Below are positions 16,606 to 30,424 of a DNA stretch of 64,000 bases, in pieces. Both the position numbers and the translations under genes were made by a program. Source of the DNA: Pseudohalioglobus sediminis (GTDB taxonomy: Bacteria; Pseudomonadota; Gammaproteobacteria; Pseudomonadales; Halieaceae); contig NZ_VTUX01000011.1 in the NCBI RefSeq assembly GCF_008370495.1, positions 1 to 64,000 on the forward strand. Reading direction: 5' to 3'. The notes beneath the pieces were generated by a model. That model made no database searches. It was not told the DNA's origin and was given only the letters and a program-made list of their open reading frames with translations. Each line of letters begins with the position of its first letter. Position 1 is the first letter of the stretch.

Positions 16606-17628
16606 CTACAGGGGACGGGTGACAAATTCCACGTCCTGCGCCTGCTCCCGGTGCACTATGGAATCGAACACGTCCACCACCTCTCGCTGTTCATACAGGA
16701 TCGCATAAAGACCACTGACCAGAGGCATCGGCACATGCAGCCGGTCTGCCTCGCGTTTGACCAGCTCGAGAGTGTTGAGCCCCTCGGCCACCTGATCCAT
16801 ACCCGCCAGCACTGCTTCAATCGGCTGCCCGCGAGCGACAGCCATGCCCAACTGGTAGTTCCGGGACAGCGGGGATGAGCAGGTCACAAACAGGTCACCC
16901 ACTCCAGAGAGCCCAAGAAACGTTAGTGGGTTAGCGCCTTTCTCTACTGCAAAGCGCGACATCTCGGCCAGCGCGCGGGTCAGCAACATACCCATGGTAT
17001 TTTCACCGAAAGCCAACGCCGCGCCGATCCCGGACAGTATTGCATAGATGTTCTTCAACGCTCCGCCAAGCTCCACACCGTACATATCCTGGGATGCGTA
17101 AACGAGAAACGCATTGCAGTGCAGCACCTGGTGAAGTGTCTGGGTCACATCAGGGTTATCGCTGGCTGCGACCGAGGCTGACACATGTCCCTCGGCAATC
17201 TCCCGCGCCAGGTTCGGGCCTGATAAAACCCCCAGTGGATTAGCGGGCAGTTCCTCGCGGAGAATTTCGCTCATCAGCCGGAAACCACTGGGTTCGATAC
17301 CCTTGGTCAGGCTGACAATCATGGTATCCGCAGGGACCAGCTCGGCCACACTGCGCACGACATCGCGAAAGGACTTGCTCGGCACCGCCACAAAGACGAT
17401 ATCGACGCCTGCCAGTGCCTCCTGCAGATTGCTGGTCGCTGTCAGCCCGCTCGCCAGCCTGTAGCCTGGAAGATAATCGCCGTTCTCATGTGTTGCATTG
17501 ATACGCATCGCCAGTTGCTGGTTGCGCAGCCAGAGCGCTACCCGGTGACCATTTCCGGCAATGATATTGCCAATGACGGTGCCAAAACTGCCCCCGCCGA
17601 GTACCGCCACCGTGTGTTGACCGGTCAT
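16606..17628 (-). CDS. gpsA: glycerol-3-phosphate dehydrogenase [NAD(P)+] GpsA
   Basis: Makes sn-glycerol-3-phosphate from DHAP for phospholipid synthesis. It is 340 aa, the normal length. The Rossmann motif is VLGGGSFGTVIGNIIAGNGH at the N-terminus; the conserved GVELGGALKNIYAI carries the catalytic Lys, and KGIEPSGFRLMSEIL and SGPNLAREIAEG are family hallmarks. ATG at 17628 (MTGQHTVAVLGGG) has GGAG nine bases upstream, whereas ATG at 17652 has no ribosome site. First gene of a four-gene run. Confidence 0.97.
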   Translation of the reverse strand: MTGQHTVAVLGGGSFGTVIGNIIAGNGHRVALWLRNQQLAMRINATHENGDYLPGYRLASGLTATSNLQEALAGVDIVFVAVPSKSFRDVVRSVAELVPADTMIVSLTKGIEPSGFRLMSEILREELPANPLGVLSGPNLAREIAEGHVSASVAASDNPDVTQTLHQVLHCNAFLVYASQDMYGVELGGALKNIYAILSGIGAALAFGENTMGMLLTRALAEMSRFAVEKGANPLTFLGLSGVGDLFVTCSSPLSRNYQLGMAVARGQPIEAVLAGMDQVAEGLNTLELVKREADRLHVPMPLVSGLYAILYEQREVVDVFDSIVHREQAQDVEFVTRPL

Positions 17629-17704
17629 GCTGGCATGCTCCGCTATTTTCATTGATCAATAGTCTACCAAAGCTGTTGCTGCGCCATGCCACCTGTGCCG
17701 GCAT

Positions 17705-17728
17705 AAAAAAAACGGGCACAAGGGCCCG
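17705..17728 (-). terminator. intrinsic terminator of htpG
   Basis: On the minus strand, CGGGC (17724-17728) and GCCCG (17713-17717) pair around a 6-base loop, followed by eight T residues (17705-17712). It lies 30 bases beyond the htpG stop codon. Confidence 0.85.
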
Positions 17729-17758
17729 CTTTGTGAGGCTCGCGCTGGTGGCCGCCGC

Positions 17759-19678
17759 TCAACTACCGCTCAGTTGCAGCAGCAGTTTGTTCAGCTTGGC
17801 GACATAAGCAGCGGGATCCTGTAACTGGCCACCCTCGGCGAGATTGGCCTGGTCGAAGATAATCGCCGCCAGGTCGGCGAAGCGGTCTTCGTCCGGCTCC
17901 TGGTCGAGCATGGTCAGCAGCGGGTGCTCCGGGTTGACCTCGAGAATCGGCTTGGACTCCGGCACCGGCTGTCCCGCAGCCTCCATGATGCGTCGCATCT
18001 GCGCGCCCATATCGTAGTCCCCAACGACCAGGCAAGCGGGAGATTCGGTAAGCCGGGTAGTGACCCGCACCTCGGAGACCCGGTCCTCCAGCACCTTGCC
18101 CAGGCGCTCTACCAGCGCTTCACTTTCCTTCTCCAGCTGTTCCTTCTGCTGCTTCTCTTCTTCCGACTCGCTGTCCAGGTCCAGCTGACCTCGCGCAACG
18201 TCCTGGAAGGCCTTGCCATCAAAGTCCTGCAGGTGGCTCATCAGCCAGTCATCGACCCGGTCGCTCAGCAGCAGGACTTCAATACCCTTCTTACGGAACA
18301 CCTCGAGATGAGGGCTGCTCTTGGCCGTGTTGAAATTCTCGGCAACCACGTAATAGATTTTCTCCTGCCCTTCCTGCATGCGGGCAACGTAATCCTCCAG
18401 GGACTGGTCCTGTTCCTCACTATCGGTATGCGTGGTAGCAAAGCGCAGCAGTTTGGCGATCTTTTCCTTGTTGGCGAAGTCCTCTGCGGGCCCCTCTTTC
18501 AGCACCTGGCCAAATTCTTTCCAGAAGCCTGCGTAATCGTCACCATGCTGCTTGGCAAGCTTGGCCAGCATATCCAGCACGCGCTTGGTCAGCGCGCTGC
18601 GCATTGAATCAACCGACGCATCCTGTTGCAGAATCTCTCGCGACACGTTCAGGGGCAGGTCATTTGAGTCGACTACGCCCTTCACGAACCGCAGGTAGAG
18701 AGGCAGGAACTGCTCTGCCTCATCCATGATAAATGTCCGCTGCACATACAGCTTCAGGCCACGCGCCATGTCGCGATTCCACAGGTCAAAAGGCGCACGC
18801 CTGGGGATATACAGAAGGCTGGTGTAGTCCAGTTTTCCTTCAACCTTGTTGTGGCTCCAGGTCAGCGGCTCGTCGAAGTCGTGCGACACATGTTTGTAGA
18901 ATTCGGTGTACTCTTCCTCGGATATTTCAGTGCGGCTGCGCGTCCACAGGGCCGTGGCCTCGTTGACCGCCTCGTAAGCAGGCGCTTCCTCGGGCTTGTC
19001 GTCTTCTTCGCCCTCCACAGGGGGCGTAGCCGGCTTCAACATGACTACCGGCACCGATATGTGGTCAGAGTATTTCTTGATAACACTGCGCACCCGGAAG
19101 TCATCGGCAAACTCTTCACAGCCGTCTTTCAGGAACAGTGTAATGCTGGTGCCAGGGTCGGATTTTTCACGCGGCTCAACGCTGAACTCTGCTTCCCCGT
19201 GGGACTCCCAGAGCACCCCCTGGTCGGGCGCCTCGCCGGCCTTGCGCGTGTGCACTTCCACGCGGTCGGCGACGATAAAGGCGGAGTAAAAACCGACGCC
19301 AAACTGACCAATAAGTTGCGAGTCTTTCTGCTGGTCGCCAGTCAGGCTTTCCATAAACGCCGCGGTACCGGACTTGGCGATGGTGCCAAGATGCTCGACT
19401 ACTTCATCACGGTTCATGCCGATGCCATTGTCCGTGATGGTGATGGTTTTCGCGTCTTTGTCGACATCCACCTGTATCTGGTAGTCGCCCTGCCCTTCAA
19501 GCAGGCTTGCCTCTGAAAGCGCCGCGAAGCGCAGTTTGTCTATGGCGTCTGATGCGTTGGAGATCAGCTCACGCAGGAAGATTTCCTTGTTGGAGTAAAG
19601 AGAGTGAATCATGAGGTGAAGCAATTGCTTCGCCTCAGTCTGAAAGCCCAGTGTCTCTTTTTGGACGTCCGCAGTCAT
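17759..19678 (-). CDS. htpG: molecular chaperone HtpG (Hsp90)
   Basis: A 639-aa cytosolic Hsp90 chaperone. The GHKL ATPase domain is N-terminal: [16 protein letters not shown] (~38-53) with the catalytic Glu, [11 protein letters not shown] and [15 protein letters not shown]. Middle and C-terminal dimerisation domains follow, and length matches other bacterial HtpG (~625-640). It is monocistronic, between an upstream sigma-32 promoter and a downstream intrinsic terminator. Confidence 0.99.
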   Translation of the reverse strand: MTADVQKETLGFQTEAKQLLHLMIHSLYSNKEIFLRELISNASDAIDKLRFAALSEASLLEGQGDYQIQVDVDKDAKTITITDNGIGMNRDEVVEHLGTIAKSGTAAFMESLTGDQQKDSQLIGQFGVGFYSAFIVADRVEVHTRKAGEAPDQGVLWESHGEAEFSVEPREKSDPGTSITLFLKDGCEEFADDFRVRSVIKKYSDHISVPVVMLKPATPPVEGEEDDKPEEAPAYEAVNEATALWTRSRTEISEEEYTEFYKHVSHDFDEPLTWSHNKVEGKLDYTSLLYIPRRAPFDLWNRDMARGLKLYVQRTFIMDEAEQFLPLYLRFVKGVVDSNDLPLNVSREILQQDASVDSMRSALTKRVLDMLAKLAKQHGDDYAGFWKEFGQVLKEGPAEDFANKEKIAKLLRFATTHTDSEEQDQSLEDYVARMQEGQEKIYYVVAENFNTAKSSPHLEVFRKKGIEVLLLSDRVDDWLMSHLQDFDGKAFQDVARGQLDLDSESEEEKQQKEQLEKESEALVERLGKVLEDRVSEVRVTTRLTESPACLVVGDYDMGAQMRRIMEAAGQPVPESKPILEVNPEHPLLTMLDQEPDEDRFADLAAIIFDQANLAEGGQLQDPAAYVAKLNKLLLQLSGS

Positions 19679-19734
19679 TGGTAAACCTCGGGTTTTAACT
19701 GATTGATTTTTAGGGGTTTGCTTGCACGATCTCT

Positions 19735-19763
19735 ATATGGGGCCAGGGCCCTGTGATTTCAAG
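19735..19763 (-). promoter_or_regulatory. sigma-32 heat-shock promoter of htpG
   Basis: On the minus strand CTTGAAA (19757-19763) and CCCCATAT (19735-19742) are separated by 14 bp. Both match the RpoH consensus (CTTGAAA, N13-17, CCCCATNT) at every defined position. The htpG start codon is ~56 bases downstream. Confidence 0.9.
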
Positions 19764-19906
19764 AGATGGGGCGGATCTGATTGTTCTGGCCAGATCGGCC
19801 ACCCCGTGAGGATCAGCCCCCCGAGGCCGTATGTGATAGGCAGCGATACACCCTATGCCCAGGTTATGGTGCGGCTCGAAGATCGCCGGGAGCACATCCT
19901 GGGCGC

Positions 19907-19937
19907 AAAAAAAAGGCTCGTCGGGAGACGAGCCTTT
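19907..19937 (-). terminator. intrinsic terminator of the sdh-suc cluster
   Basis: A perfect 10-bp stem (AAGGCTCGTC at 19913-19922 with GACGAGCCTT at 19927-19936) and a 4-base loop, followed on the minus strand by a run of T residues (19907-19914). It starts ~23 bases after the sucD stop. Confidence 0.9.
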
Positions 19938-19959
19938 GCTGATGCACCGCTGCGAGAGA

Positions 19960-20832
19960 TTACCAGCCGGTAATTTCCCCGAGCGCGGAGCCGATCTCCG
20001 CCAGCGAACGTACTGTCTTCACACCGGCATCTTCGAGGGCGGCAAATTTCTCGTCCGCCGTGCCCTTGCCACCGGAAATGATGGCACCCGCGTGCCCCAT
20101 GCGTTTGCCCTTGGGCGCTGTAACACCGGCAATATAGGACACCACCGGCTTGGTCACGTTTTCCTTGATGTAGGCCGCGGCTTCCTCTTCAGCGGTACCG
20201 CCGATCTCGCCAATCATCACGATGGCCTCGGTCGCCGCGTCGTTCTGGAACATCTCCAGAATATCGATAAAGTTGGAGCCGGGGATCGGGTCGCCGCCAA
20301 TACCGACACAGGTGGACTGGCCATAGCCCGCATCTGTAGTTTGCTTCACCGCCTCATAGGTCAGCGTGCCGGAGCGCGAGACAATACCGACTTTACCAGG
20401 CAGGTGAATGTGCCCGGGCATGATGCCGATCTTGCACTCTCCCGGCGTAATGACGCCCGGGCAGTTAGGGCCGATCAGGCGCACGCCCAGTTCGTCACAC
20501 TTCACCTTGGCTTCAAGCATATCCAGGGTGGGAATGCCTTCGGTAATGCAGACAATCAGTTTGACGCCGCCATTGGCAGCCTCGAGGATCGAATCCTTGC
20601 AAAATGGCGCGGGCACGTAGATGACCGACGCATCAGCTCCGGTCGCTGCCACAGCCTCGCTGACGGTATTGAATACCGGCAGGCCGAGATGCTCCTGACC
20701 GCCCTTCCCGGGAGTTACGCCACCAACCATTTTGGTGCCGTACTCGATAGCCTGTTCAGAGTGAAACGTCCCCTGGGAGCCGGTGAAACCCTGGCAGATT
20801 ACCTTGGTGTTCTTGTCAATAAGGACGCTCAT
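19960..20832 (-). CDS. sucD: succinyl-CoA synthetase alpha subunit SucD
   Basis: A 290-aa CoA-binding and phosphohistidine-carrying subunit of succinate-CoA ligase. The N-terminal CoA-binding Rossmann domain includes [38 protein letters not shown] follows; the catalytic His is in [17 protein letters not shown] (~243-259). Length matches E. coli SucD (289). Its start codon shares one base with the sucC stop. Last gene before the terminator. Confidence 0.99.
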   Translation of the reverse strand: MSVLIDKNTKVICQGFTGSQGTFHSEQAIEYGTKMVGGVTPGKGGQEHLGLPVFNTVSEAVAATGADASVIYVPAPFCKDSILEAANGGVKLIVCITEGIPTLDMLEAKVKCDELGVRLIGPNCPGVITPGECKIGIMPGHIHLPGKVGIVSRSGTLTYEAVKQTTDAGYGQSTCVGIGGDPIPGSNFIDILEMFQNDAATEAIVMIGEIGGTAEEEAAAYIKENVTKPVVSYIAGVTAPKGKRMGHAGAIISGGKGTADEKFAALEDAGVKTVRSLAEIGSALGEITGW

Positions 20833-22001
20833 TATGCTGCTCCTCCTGCTGCTTTCACTGCCTGCTGCGCAGCGTCGGTAAGGCTGTTGGCAGCGATAAT
20901 GTTCAATCCACTGTCGGCCAGCACTTTTCGGCCCAGTTCCGCGTTGTTGCCTTCCAGGCGAACCACCACGGGAACCTCGACGCCGATTTCTTCTACCGCA
21001 CCGATTACGCCCTCGGCAATGAGGTCACAGCGCACGATACCGCCGAAGATGTTGATCAATACTGCTTTCACGTTTTCATCGGAGAGAATAATCTTGAACG
21101 CCTCGGAAACACGCTCCTTCGTTGCGCCGCCTCCGACGTCGAGGAAGTTCGCGGGGAAGCCTCCGTGCAGGGCAACAATATCCATGGTGCCCATGGCCAG
21201 GCCAGCGCCATTGACCATGCAGCCGATGTTGCCATCGAGAGCAACATAGTTGAGCTCCCACTGGGCCGCGTGCGCTTCACGCTCGTCTTCCTGTGAGGGG
21301 TCGTGCATGTCGCGCAATGCGTCCTGACGATACAGGGCGTTGCTGTCGACGCCTATCTTGGCGTCCAGGCAGTGCAGATTGCCTTCATCGGTAATCACCA
21401 GCGGATTGATCTCGATCAGGGCGAGATCCTTGTCGCTGAACATCTGGGCCAGGCCCATGAAAATCTTGACGAACTGCTTGATCTGCTGACCTGACAGTCC
21501 CAGTTTGAAGGCGAGTTCACGGCCCTGGTAGGGCTGTGGGCCCACAAGGGGATCGATAGTCGCCTTCAGAATCTTCTCTGGCGTCTCTTCCGCGACTTTC
21601 TCGATCTCTACGCCGCCTTCCGTTGATGCCATAAACACGATACGCCGCGTCGACCGGTCCACCACGGCGCCGAGATACAATTCCTCAGCGATATCCGTGC
21701 AGGATTCAACCAGGATCTTGCTGACTGGCTGTCCGTTCTCATCGGTCTGGTAAGTGACCAGGTTCTTGCCTAGCCAGTGGGAGGCAAAATCCCGTATCTC
21801 ATCCTTGGTTTTGACAAGTTTTACGCCACCTGCCTTACCCCTGCCGCCAGCATGCACCTGGGCTTTAACCACCCACATGTCGCCACCGATCAGGTCCGCC
21901 GCCTCTACCGCTTCCGTGGGCGTGTCTACCGCGTAGCCCTTGGAAACCGGCAGACCGTATTCGGCAAATAAGTGTTTGCCTTGATACTCATGAAGATTCA
22001 T
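20832..22001 (-). CDS. sucC: succinyl-CoA synthetase beta subunit SucC
   Basis: A 389-aa nucleotide-binding ATP-grasp subunit of succinate-CoA ligase. It begins [19 protein letters not shown], with [11 protein letters not shown] at ~53-63 in the ATP-grasp region and C-terminal [13 protein letters not shown] forming the interface with SucD. It is separated from lpd by ~122 bases that show no clear terminator; AGCAGGA lies before the ATG. Together with SucD it converts succinyl-CoA to succinate with substrate-level phosphorylation. Confidence 0.99.
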   Translation of the reverse strand: MNLHEYQGKHLFAEYGLPVSKGYAVDTPTEAVEAADLIGGDMWVVKAQVHAGGRGKAGGVKLVKTKDEIRDFASHWLGKNLVTYQTDENGQPVSKILVESCTDIAEELYLGAVVDRSTRRIVFMASTEGGVEIEKVAEETPEKILKATIDPLVGPQPYQGRELAFKLGLSGQQIKQFVKIFMGLAQMFSDKDLALIEINPLVITDEGNLHCLDAKIGVDSNALYRQDALRDMHDPSQEDEREAHAAQWELNYVALDGNIGCMVNGAGLAMGTMDIVALHGGFPANFLDVGGGATKERVSEAFKIILSDENVKAVLINIFGGIVRCDLIAEGVIGAVEEIGVEVPVVVRLEGNNAELGRKVLADSGLNIIAANSLTDAAQQAVKAAGGAA

Positions 22002-22123
22002 GTGTTGTCCTGCTCTGTTTTAGTTTGCTATTGCTGCTTGTATTCGGTTTGCCCGGTGTAACTGGCCAAACCCCGTGTCGCGCGCCCCAAGGATAAAGTG
22101 TTATATATTCAGCGCGCGAAATT

Positions 22124-24851
<2,728 letters not shown>

Positions 24852-24866
24852 TTGTCTTCCTTCGCG

Positions 24867-27725
24867 CTATTGCTGCCATGGCTCTTCGGGAGCCAGTGCT
24901 TTATTGATAAATGCTTCCAGTTGTTCCAGGTGCAACGCCATGTAACCAGCGGCCGGTGACGCAGAACTGTCCCTGCCCACGTAATGCAGGTAGACGTCGG
25001 ATTTGTGATTGAACAACACCCTGCGCATATGATGCTGGCTGGAATACCAGGCACCCTGGTTCATGGGCTCTTCCTGGCACCATACCGCGTCCGTGATCGC
25101 CGGATACTGCTTGAGGACCGCGAGCAGGTCATCTTCAGGGAACGGGTATAACTGCTCTATACGAATAATGGCGATGTCGTCGATACCCTGCTCACGCCGC
25201 GCGGCGATAAGGTCGTAGAACACTTTGCCACTGCACAGTATGACGCGGCGCACCTTGGACTTATCCAGGTCCTCCGGCTCATCGAGGACATTGTAGAAAC
25301 GCCCTTCGGCCAGTTCCTCCAGCGTGGAGATCGCCTCTTTATGGCGCAGCAGGCTCTTGGGTGACATCACCACCAGGGGTTTACGCAGCGGCCTTATCGC
25401 CTGCCGCCTCAGCATGTGGTAAACCTGCGCCGGCGTAGTAGGGACACAAACCTGGATATTGTGCTCGGCGCAAAGCTGCAGGAAGCGCTCAAGACGGGCC
25501 GATGAATGCTCCGGGCCCTGCCCTTCATAGCCGTGCGGCAGCAGCATGGTGAGGCCGCAGAGGCGCTGCCACTTGTGCTCACCACTGGTAATGAACTGGT
25601 CAATAACGACCTGGGCACCGTTGGCAAAGTCGCCGAACTGGGCTTCCCAGATAACCAGCCCCTTGGGCATGGTGGTCGCATAGCCATACTCAAAGGCGAG
25701 TACCGCCTCTTCCGAGAGCAGGGAGTCATAAATTATGAAGGGAGCCTGTTCCTCGTCAACATGCTGCAGAGGGATATAGCTGCCCTCGTCCTTCTGGTTG
25801 TGCAGGACAGCATGGCGGTGCGAGAAAGTGCCCCGGCCCACATCCTGCCCGGTCAGGCGAATCGGGTAGCCCTCCTTGAGCAGGGTCGCATAGGCCATGG
25901 TTTCCGCAAAACCCCAGTTGAGTGGCGCCGCGCCTGCGGCCATCTTGCGGCGGTCCTCCAGGATCTTGGTCACTGTGCGCTGCAGGGGAAAGTTGTCCGG
26001 CGGCACATTGATATCGTGGGCCAGGGTTTGTAGCGCCTGCAAATCGGTAGTGGTGTCGGCCTGGTCAGTCCACTTGTGACCGATATAAGGCGACCAGTCC
26101 ACGAACAGCGTTTTATTGGGCTCAGAGACCAGGCTGCTGACCAGGGGTTCGCCCCTGTCCAGGGACTCCCGGAAAGTGTCGACCAGGTACTTGTCTTCCT
26201 CCTCGGTAAGCGCTCCCTGGCTGATGAGCTTCGCTGCATAGAGGTCGCGAGTGGTCTTATGCTTGCGAATGGTCTGGTACATCAGGGGCTGGGTCACCGA
26301 AGGTTCATCGGCCTCGTTGTGGCCGCGACGTCGATAGCAGACCAGGTCTATGACGACATCCTTGCGGAACTCGGTGCGGTAATCCACCGCCATCTGGGTA
26401 ACAAAAAGCACCGCTTCCGGATCGTCAGCATTGACGTGGAAAATCGGCGCCTGCACCATCTTGGCCACGTCTGTGCAGTATTCTGTAGAGCGCGCATCCT
26501 CGCGCTTGCTGGTCGTGAATCCCACCTGGTTGTTGAGCACGATATGGATCGTTCCACCGGTCTTGTAGGCCCGGGTCTGGGACATCTGGAAGGTTTCCAT
26601 TACCACACCCTGGCCGGCAAAGGCCGCATCGCCATGAATGACCACGGGGGTGACGCGCTCGCCAACCTCATCTTCGCGACGCTCCTGGCGGGCGCGAACG
26701 GAGCCTTCCACCACGGGTGAAACGATCTCGAGGTGAGAGGGGTTGAATGCCAGCGCCAGGTGAATTTCACCGCCCGGCGTCATGACGTTGGAAGAAAAAC
26801 CCTGGTGATACTTCACGTCGCCGGAGCCGTCGTACTCCGCCTTGCCTTCGAACTCCGCAAACAACTCGGAAGGTTTCTTGCCGAGCGTATTGACGAGCAC
26901 GTTCAAGCGGCCGCGGTGTGCCATGCCGATAACAATTTCCTGCACCCCGTAACCACCGGAACGCTGAATCAGCTCCGCCAGCATGGGAATCAGGCTTTCG
27001 CCCCCTTCAAGACCAAAACGCTTGGTACCCGGGTACTTCGAACCCAGGGACTTCTCCAGGCCTTCGGCCTTGATCAGGCGCCGCAGCAGGGTCAGCTGCA
27101 CCTCTTTACCGTAGTCGGGGGCGCCGCGCACGGATTCCATACGCGTCATGATCCAGTGGCGTTCATCGGTGTTGACGATGTGCATGAACTCGGCGCCTAT
27201 CGACTTGCAATAGGTGCGCTCGAGGGCATCGTGAATTTCACCCAGCGTGGCGTCCGCCTTGCCGATATGCAGGCTGCCGGTCTGGAAAACCGTATCGTAG
27301 TCTGCCTTGGACAGTTCGTGGAATGACAGCTCCAGGTCACGAACATGTTCGCGCTCGGCGATACCCAGCGGATCGAGATCCGCTTTCTGGTGCCCGCGCT
27401 GTCGATACGCGGAAATGAGCTGCACCACGCGGACCTGCTTGCGCTCATACTCCGTGGCCTGGGAGTCGTGTGCCACGGTGGCCTCGGTGCGCACCCGCAT
27501 CTTGCTGATTTGCGCGAAGCGGTCGCGCACCACGGAATGCGGTATGTCCTCCGTGGTCGAGTGCTCGGTCTCTACCCTCGGCAGTTTGTCAAAATAGTCG
27601 CGCCACTGTTCCGGCACGCCATTGGGGTCCTTGAGGTAGGACTCGTAAAGGTCTTCCACGTAGGTGGCGTTGCCACCGGCGATGTGGGAACTCCGCCACA
27701 GGAGTTCCATTGAGCTCTCTTGCAT
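24867..27725 (-). CDS. sucA: 2-oxoglutarate dehydrogenase E1 SucA
   Basis: A 952-aa thiamine diphosphate-dependent E1 component that decarboxylates 2-oxoglutarate and succinylates the E2 lipoyl group. ATG at 27725 gives MQESSMELLWRSSHIAGGNA, aligned with the E. coli N-terminus, with GGAAGG upstream; longer readings have no ribosome site. HRGRLNVLVNTLGK, the TPP-binding region HGDAAFAGQGVVMET and the C-terminal transketolase half with GYEGQGPEHSSARLERFLQL are visible. It lies 203 bases downstream of sdhB and may be transcribed from sdh and/or its own promoter. Confidence 0.99.
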   Translation of the reverse strand: MQESSMELLWRSSHIAGGNATYVEDLYESYLKDPNGVPEQWRDYFDKLPRVETEHSTTEDIPHSVVRDRFAQISKMRVRTEATVAHDSQATEYERKQVRVVQLISAYRQRGHQKADLDPLGIAEREHVRDLELSFHELSKADYDTVFQTGSLHIGKADATLGEIHDALERTYCKSIGAEFMHIVNTDERHWIMTRMESVRGAPDYGKEVQLTLLRRLIKAEGLEKSLGSKYPGTKRFGLEGGESLIPMLAELIQRSGGYGVQEIVIGMAHRGRLNVLVNTLGKKPSELFAEFEGKAEYDGSGDVKYHQGFSSNVMTPGGEIHLALAFNPSHLEIVSPVVEGSVRARQERREDEVGERVTPVVIHGDAAFAGQGVVMETFQMSQTRAYKTGGTIHIVLNNQVGFTTSKREDARSTEYCTDVAKMVQAPIFHVNADDPEAVLFVTQMAVDYRTEFRKDVVIDLVCYRRRGHNEADEPSVTQPLMYQTIRKHKTTRDLYAAKLISQGALTEEEDKYLVDTFRESLDRGEPLVSSLVSEPNKTLFVDWSPYIGHKWTDQADTTTDLQALQTLAHDINVPPDNFPLQRTVTKILEDRRKMAAGAAPLNWGFAETMAYATLLKEGYPIRLTGQDVGRGTFSHRHAVLHNQKDEGSYIPLQHVDEEQAPFIIYDSLLSEEAVLAFEYGYATTMPKGLVIWEAQFGDFANGAQVVIDQFITSGEHKWQRLCGLTMLLPHGYEGQGPEHSSARLERFLQLCAEHNIQVCVPTTPAQVYHMLRRQAIRPLRKPLVVMSPKSLLRHKEAISTLEELAEGRFYNVLDEPEDLDKSKVRRVILCSGKVFYDLIAARREQGIDDIAIIRIEQLYPFPEDDLLAVLKQYPAITDAVWCQEEPMNQGAWYSSQHHMRRVLFNHKSDVYLHYVGRDSSASPAAGYMALHLEQLEAFINKALAPEEPWQQ

Positions 27726-27895
27726 TGCTGCCCTTCCGGAAAGGGGGGTTGACCGCCCATCACTGGGCGACTGTGTCCGAATTCTAGCAGTGACTCGACC
27801 GCAGCGCTGATAAGACCTTGGTCGACTCAACCGAACCACCGGCCACGCTCTCTTGGAACGCGACCGGAAAAATCTTTTAAAGCATTAATATCAAT

Positions 27896-27918
27896 GGCTT
27901 ACATCATTAATGTAAGCC
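27896..27918 (-). other. hairpin between sdhB and sucA
   Basis: GGCTTACA (27896-27903) and TGTAAGCC (27911-27918) form an 8-bp inverted repeat with a 7-base loop, 11 bases after the sdhB stop. No T-run follows on the minus strand, so it is more likely an mRNA-stability or processing hairpin in an sdh-suc transcript than a full terminator. Confidence 0.5.
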
Positions 27919-27928
27919 AATTTCTAAA

Positions 27929-28633
27929 TCACGTAGCCCGCGAGAGCAGCATATTCCGAATGTGGCCGATCGCCCGCGTGGGGTTGAGCCCCTTGGGACA
28001 GACATTCACGCAATTCTGGATGCCATGGCAGCGGAAGACGCTGAACGGGTCATCGAGCTTCGCCAGGCGCTCGTCCGTGGCGGTATCGCGGCTGTCAGCA
28101 AGGAAACGATATGCCTGCAGCAAACCCGAGGGACCGATAAAGCGATCGGGATTCCACCAGAACGAAGGGCAGGCAGTGGAGCAGCATGCGCAGAGGATAC
28201 ATTCGTACAGCCCATCGAGTTTCTCGCGGTCTTCGGGTGACTGCAAACGCTCGATGGCAGGCGCCGGCGTATCATTCTGCAGGTAAGGCTGCACTTTCTC
28301 ATACTGGGCGTAGAACATGCTCATGTCTACGACGAGGTCACGGATAACCGGCAGGCCGGGCAGCGGCCGTATGACCAGTTTGTTGTCTTTCACAGCTTCT
28401 GACAGGGGGGTGATACAGGCCAGGCCGTTTTTACCGTTCATGTTCAGACCGTCTGAGCCACAAACTCCCTCGCGACAGGAGCGTCGATAGCCCACCGTCG
28501 TGTCCTGGGTCTTGATCAACTCCAGAACATCAAGAACCATCAGGTCCTTACCGCCGGTATCGACCTGGAAATCCTGCATGGAGGGTTCGCTATCGGTCTC
28601 GGGATTGTAGCGGTAGATACTAACTTGCAACAT
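27929..28633 (-). CDS. sdhB: succinate dehydrogenase iron-sulfur subunit SdhB
   Basis: A 234-aa subunit carrying three Fe-S clusters between SdhA flavin and quinone. The [2Fe-2S] ligands are in CREGVCGSDGLNMNGKNGLA with its following Cys, and the [4Fe-4S]/[3Fe-4S] ligands are in CILCACCSTACP and CHGIQNCVNVCPKGLNP. Length and motif spacing match E. coli SdhB (238 aa). It follows sdhA by 12 bases. Confidence 0.99.
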   Translation of the reverse strand: MLQVSIYRYNPETDSEPSMQDFQVDTGGKDLMVLDVLELIKTQDTTVGYRRSCREGVCGSDGLNMNGKNGLACITPLSEAVKDNKLVIRPLPGLPVIRDLVVDMSMFYAQYEKVQPYLQNDTPAPAIERLQSPEDREKLDGLYECILCACCSTACPSFWWNPDRFIGPSGLLQAYRFLADSRDTATDERLAKLDDPFSVFRCHGIQNCVNVCPKGLNPTRAIGHIRNMLLSRAT

Positions 28634-28645
28634 GTGTCCTGCTCC

Positions 28646-30418
28646 TTAGTAGGTCCGAACTTTCGGCTGGAAAGTGTCGACAGTCTTGGGCTCGAAGTTC
28701 ACTGCACGCTTACCCACGCGCTTGTCGCCGGGGTAGTACATGGAGTGACACAGCCAGTTTTCGTCGTCGCGCTCCTGAAAGTCCTCTCGGGCGTGAGCGC
28801 CACGACTCTCATCGCGGGCCTCGGCAGTGATTGCGGTTGCCTCTGCCACTTCAAAGAGGTTGTGCAACTCCAGCGCTTCAATACGTGCGGTATTGAAGGC
28901 CATGCTCTTGTCTGCCAGGCTGGCGTTCTCTATACGACCACGCAGGTCGTCCAGCTTCTTGATGCCTTCACGCATGAACTCACCGTTGCGGAATACGCCG
29001 AAGTGGTTCTGCATGGTGTTCTGCAGTTCCTTGCGCAGGTCAGCGACACTTTCACCGCCGCTGGACTCATTCAGCTTCTGCAGCCTGGCCATCCCCTGCT
29101 CGATATCGCTGTCCGATGCATCGCGCATCTCGATACCATCGCGCAGCGCGCTCTCGATGTACAGGCCTGAAGCCCGACCAAAGACCACCAGGTCCAGCAG
29201 CGAGTTGCCACCGAGTCGGTTGGCCCCGTGAACGGACACACAAGCCACTTCGCCACAGGCATACAAGCCCGGGATAATCTGGTCGTTGCCGTCGGCATCA
29301 ACGGTCAGTGCCTGGCCATGCACATTGGTGGGAATACCGCCCATCATATAGTGACAGGTGGGCACCACAGGGATCGGCTCTTTCACCGGGTCTGCGTGGG
29401 CAAAGGTACGCGACAGCTCGCAAATGCCGGGCAGGCGGCTCTCGAGGACCTCCTCGCCCAGGTGGTCCAGCTTCAGGTAAACGTGGTCCCCTTCGGGGCC
29501 ACAGCCGCGGCCTTCGATGATCTCCAGAACCATGGAACGGGCCACCACGTCGCGACCGGCCAGGTCCTTGGCGTTTGGCGCGTAACGCTCCATAAAGCGC
29601 TCGCCGTCCTTGTTGATCAGGTAGCCACCCTCGCCTCGGCAACCCTCGGTTACCAGGGTGCCGGCACCGTGAATACCGGTCGGGTGGAATTGCCACATCT
29701 CTATATCCTGCACCGGGAAGCCGGCGCGCAGGGCCATACCGATGCCGTCACCGGTATTGATGTGCGCGTTAGTGGTGGACGCGTAGATACGGCCCGCACC
29801 ACCGGTGGCGAACACTGTCGCCTTCGACTTCACGTAAACTGTCTCACCCGTCTCCAGGCAAATGGCAATGACGCCGACCACGGCGCCGTCCTGGTTCTTG
29901 ACGATGTCGGTGGCATACCACTCGTTGAAGAACACCGTGTTGTTCTTCATGTTGCCCTGGTACAGCGTGTGCAGCAGCGCGTGGCCGGTGCGGTCGGCTG
30001 CGGCGCATGTGCGCGCAGCCTGGGTCGGATTATCCGGCCCCTTGGACTGGCCGCCAAACGGACGCTGGTAAATGCGCCCTTCTTCGGTGCGCGAAAACGG
30101 AAGCCCCATGTGCTCGAGTTCGAAAACGGCTTCAGGGCCGACACTGCACATGTACTCAATGGCATCCTGGTCGCCAATATAGTCTGACCCCTTCACGGTG
30201 TCGTACATGTGCCAGCGCCAGTCATCGTTGGGGTCTGCGCTGGCAATGGCACAGGTGATACCGCCCTGTGCGGAAACCGTGTGAGAGCGCGTCGGGAACA
30301 CCTTGGAGATTACGGCTGTTTTGTAGCCGGATTGCGCGAGCTGCAGGGCAGCGCGCATTCCTGCGCCGCCGCCGCCGACGATCACACCGTCAAAAGAGAT
30401 AGTACGAATTCCGCTCAT
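28646..30418 (-). CDS. sdhA: succinate dehydrogenase flavoprotein subunit SdhA
   Basis: A 590-aa catalytic subunit that oxidises succinate to fumarate with covalently bound FAD. The FAD-binding [17 protein letters not shown] is near the N-terminus; the His that carries FAD is in [10 protein letters not shown]; the active-site region [20 protein letters not shown] follows; [17 protein letters not shown] is close to the FAD-binding C-terminal part. Length matches E. coli (588). Confidence 0.99.
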   Translation of the reverse strand: MSGIRTISFDGVIVGGGGAGMRAALQLAQSGYKTAVISKVFPTRSHTVSAQGGITCAIASADPNDDWRWHMYDTVKGSDYIGDQDAIEYMCSVGPEAVFELEHMGLPFSRTEEGRIYQRPFGGQSKGPDNPTQAARTCAAADRTGHALLHTLYQGNMKNNTVFFNEWYATDIVKNQDGAVVGVIAICLETGETVYVKSKATVFATGGAGRIYASTTNAHINTGDGIGMALRAGFPVQDIEMWQFHPTGIHGAGTLVTEGCRGEGGYLINKDGERFMERYAPNAKDLAGRDVVARSMVLEIIEGRGCGPEGDHVYLKLDHLGEEVLESRLPGICELSRTFAHADPVKEPIPVVPTCHYMMGGIPTNVHGQALTVDADGNDQIIPGLYACGEVACVSVHGANRLGGNSLLDLVVFGRASGLYIESALRDGIEMRDASDSDIEQGMARLQKLNESSGGESVADLRKELQNTMQNHFGVFRNGEFMREGIKKLDDLRGRIENASLADKSMAFNTARIEALELHNLFEVAEATAITAEARDESRGAHAREDFQERDDENWLCHSMYYPGDKRVGKRAVNFEPKTVDTFQPKVRTY

Positions 30419-30424
30419 AATGTC

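Noticed and set aside
27896-27918. Hairpin after sdhB as a full intrinsic terminator separating sdh from suc
   Set aside because: No T-run follows on the transcribed strand, so termination is not supported; recorded only as a hairpin.
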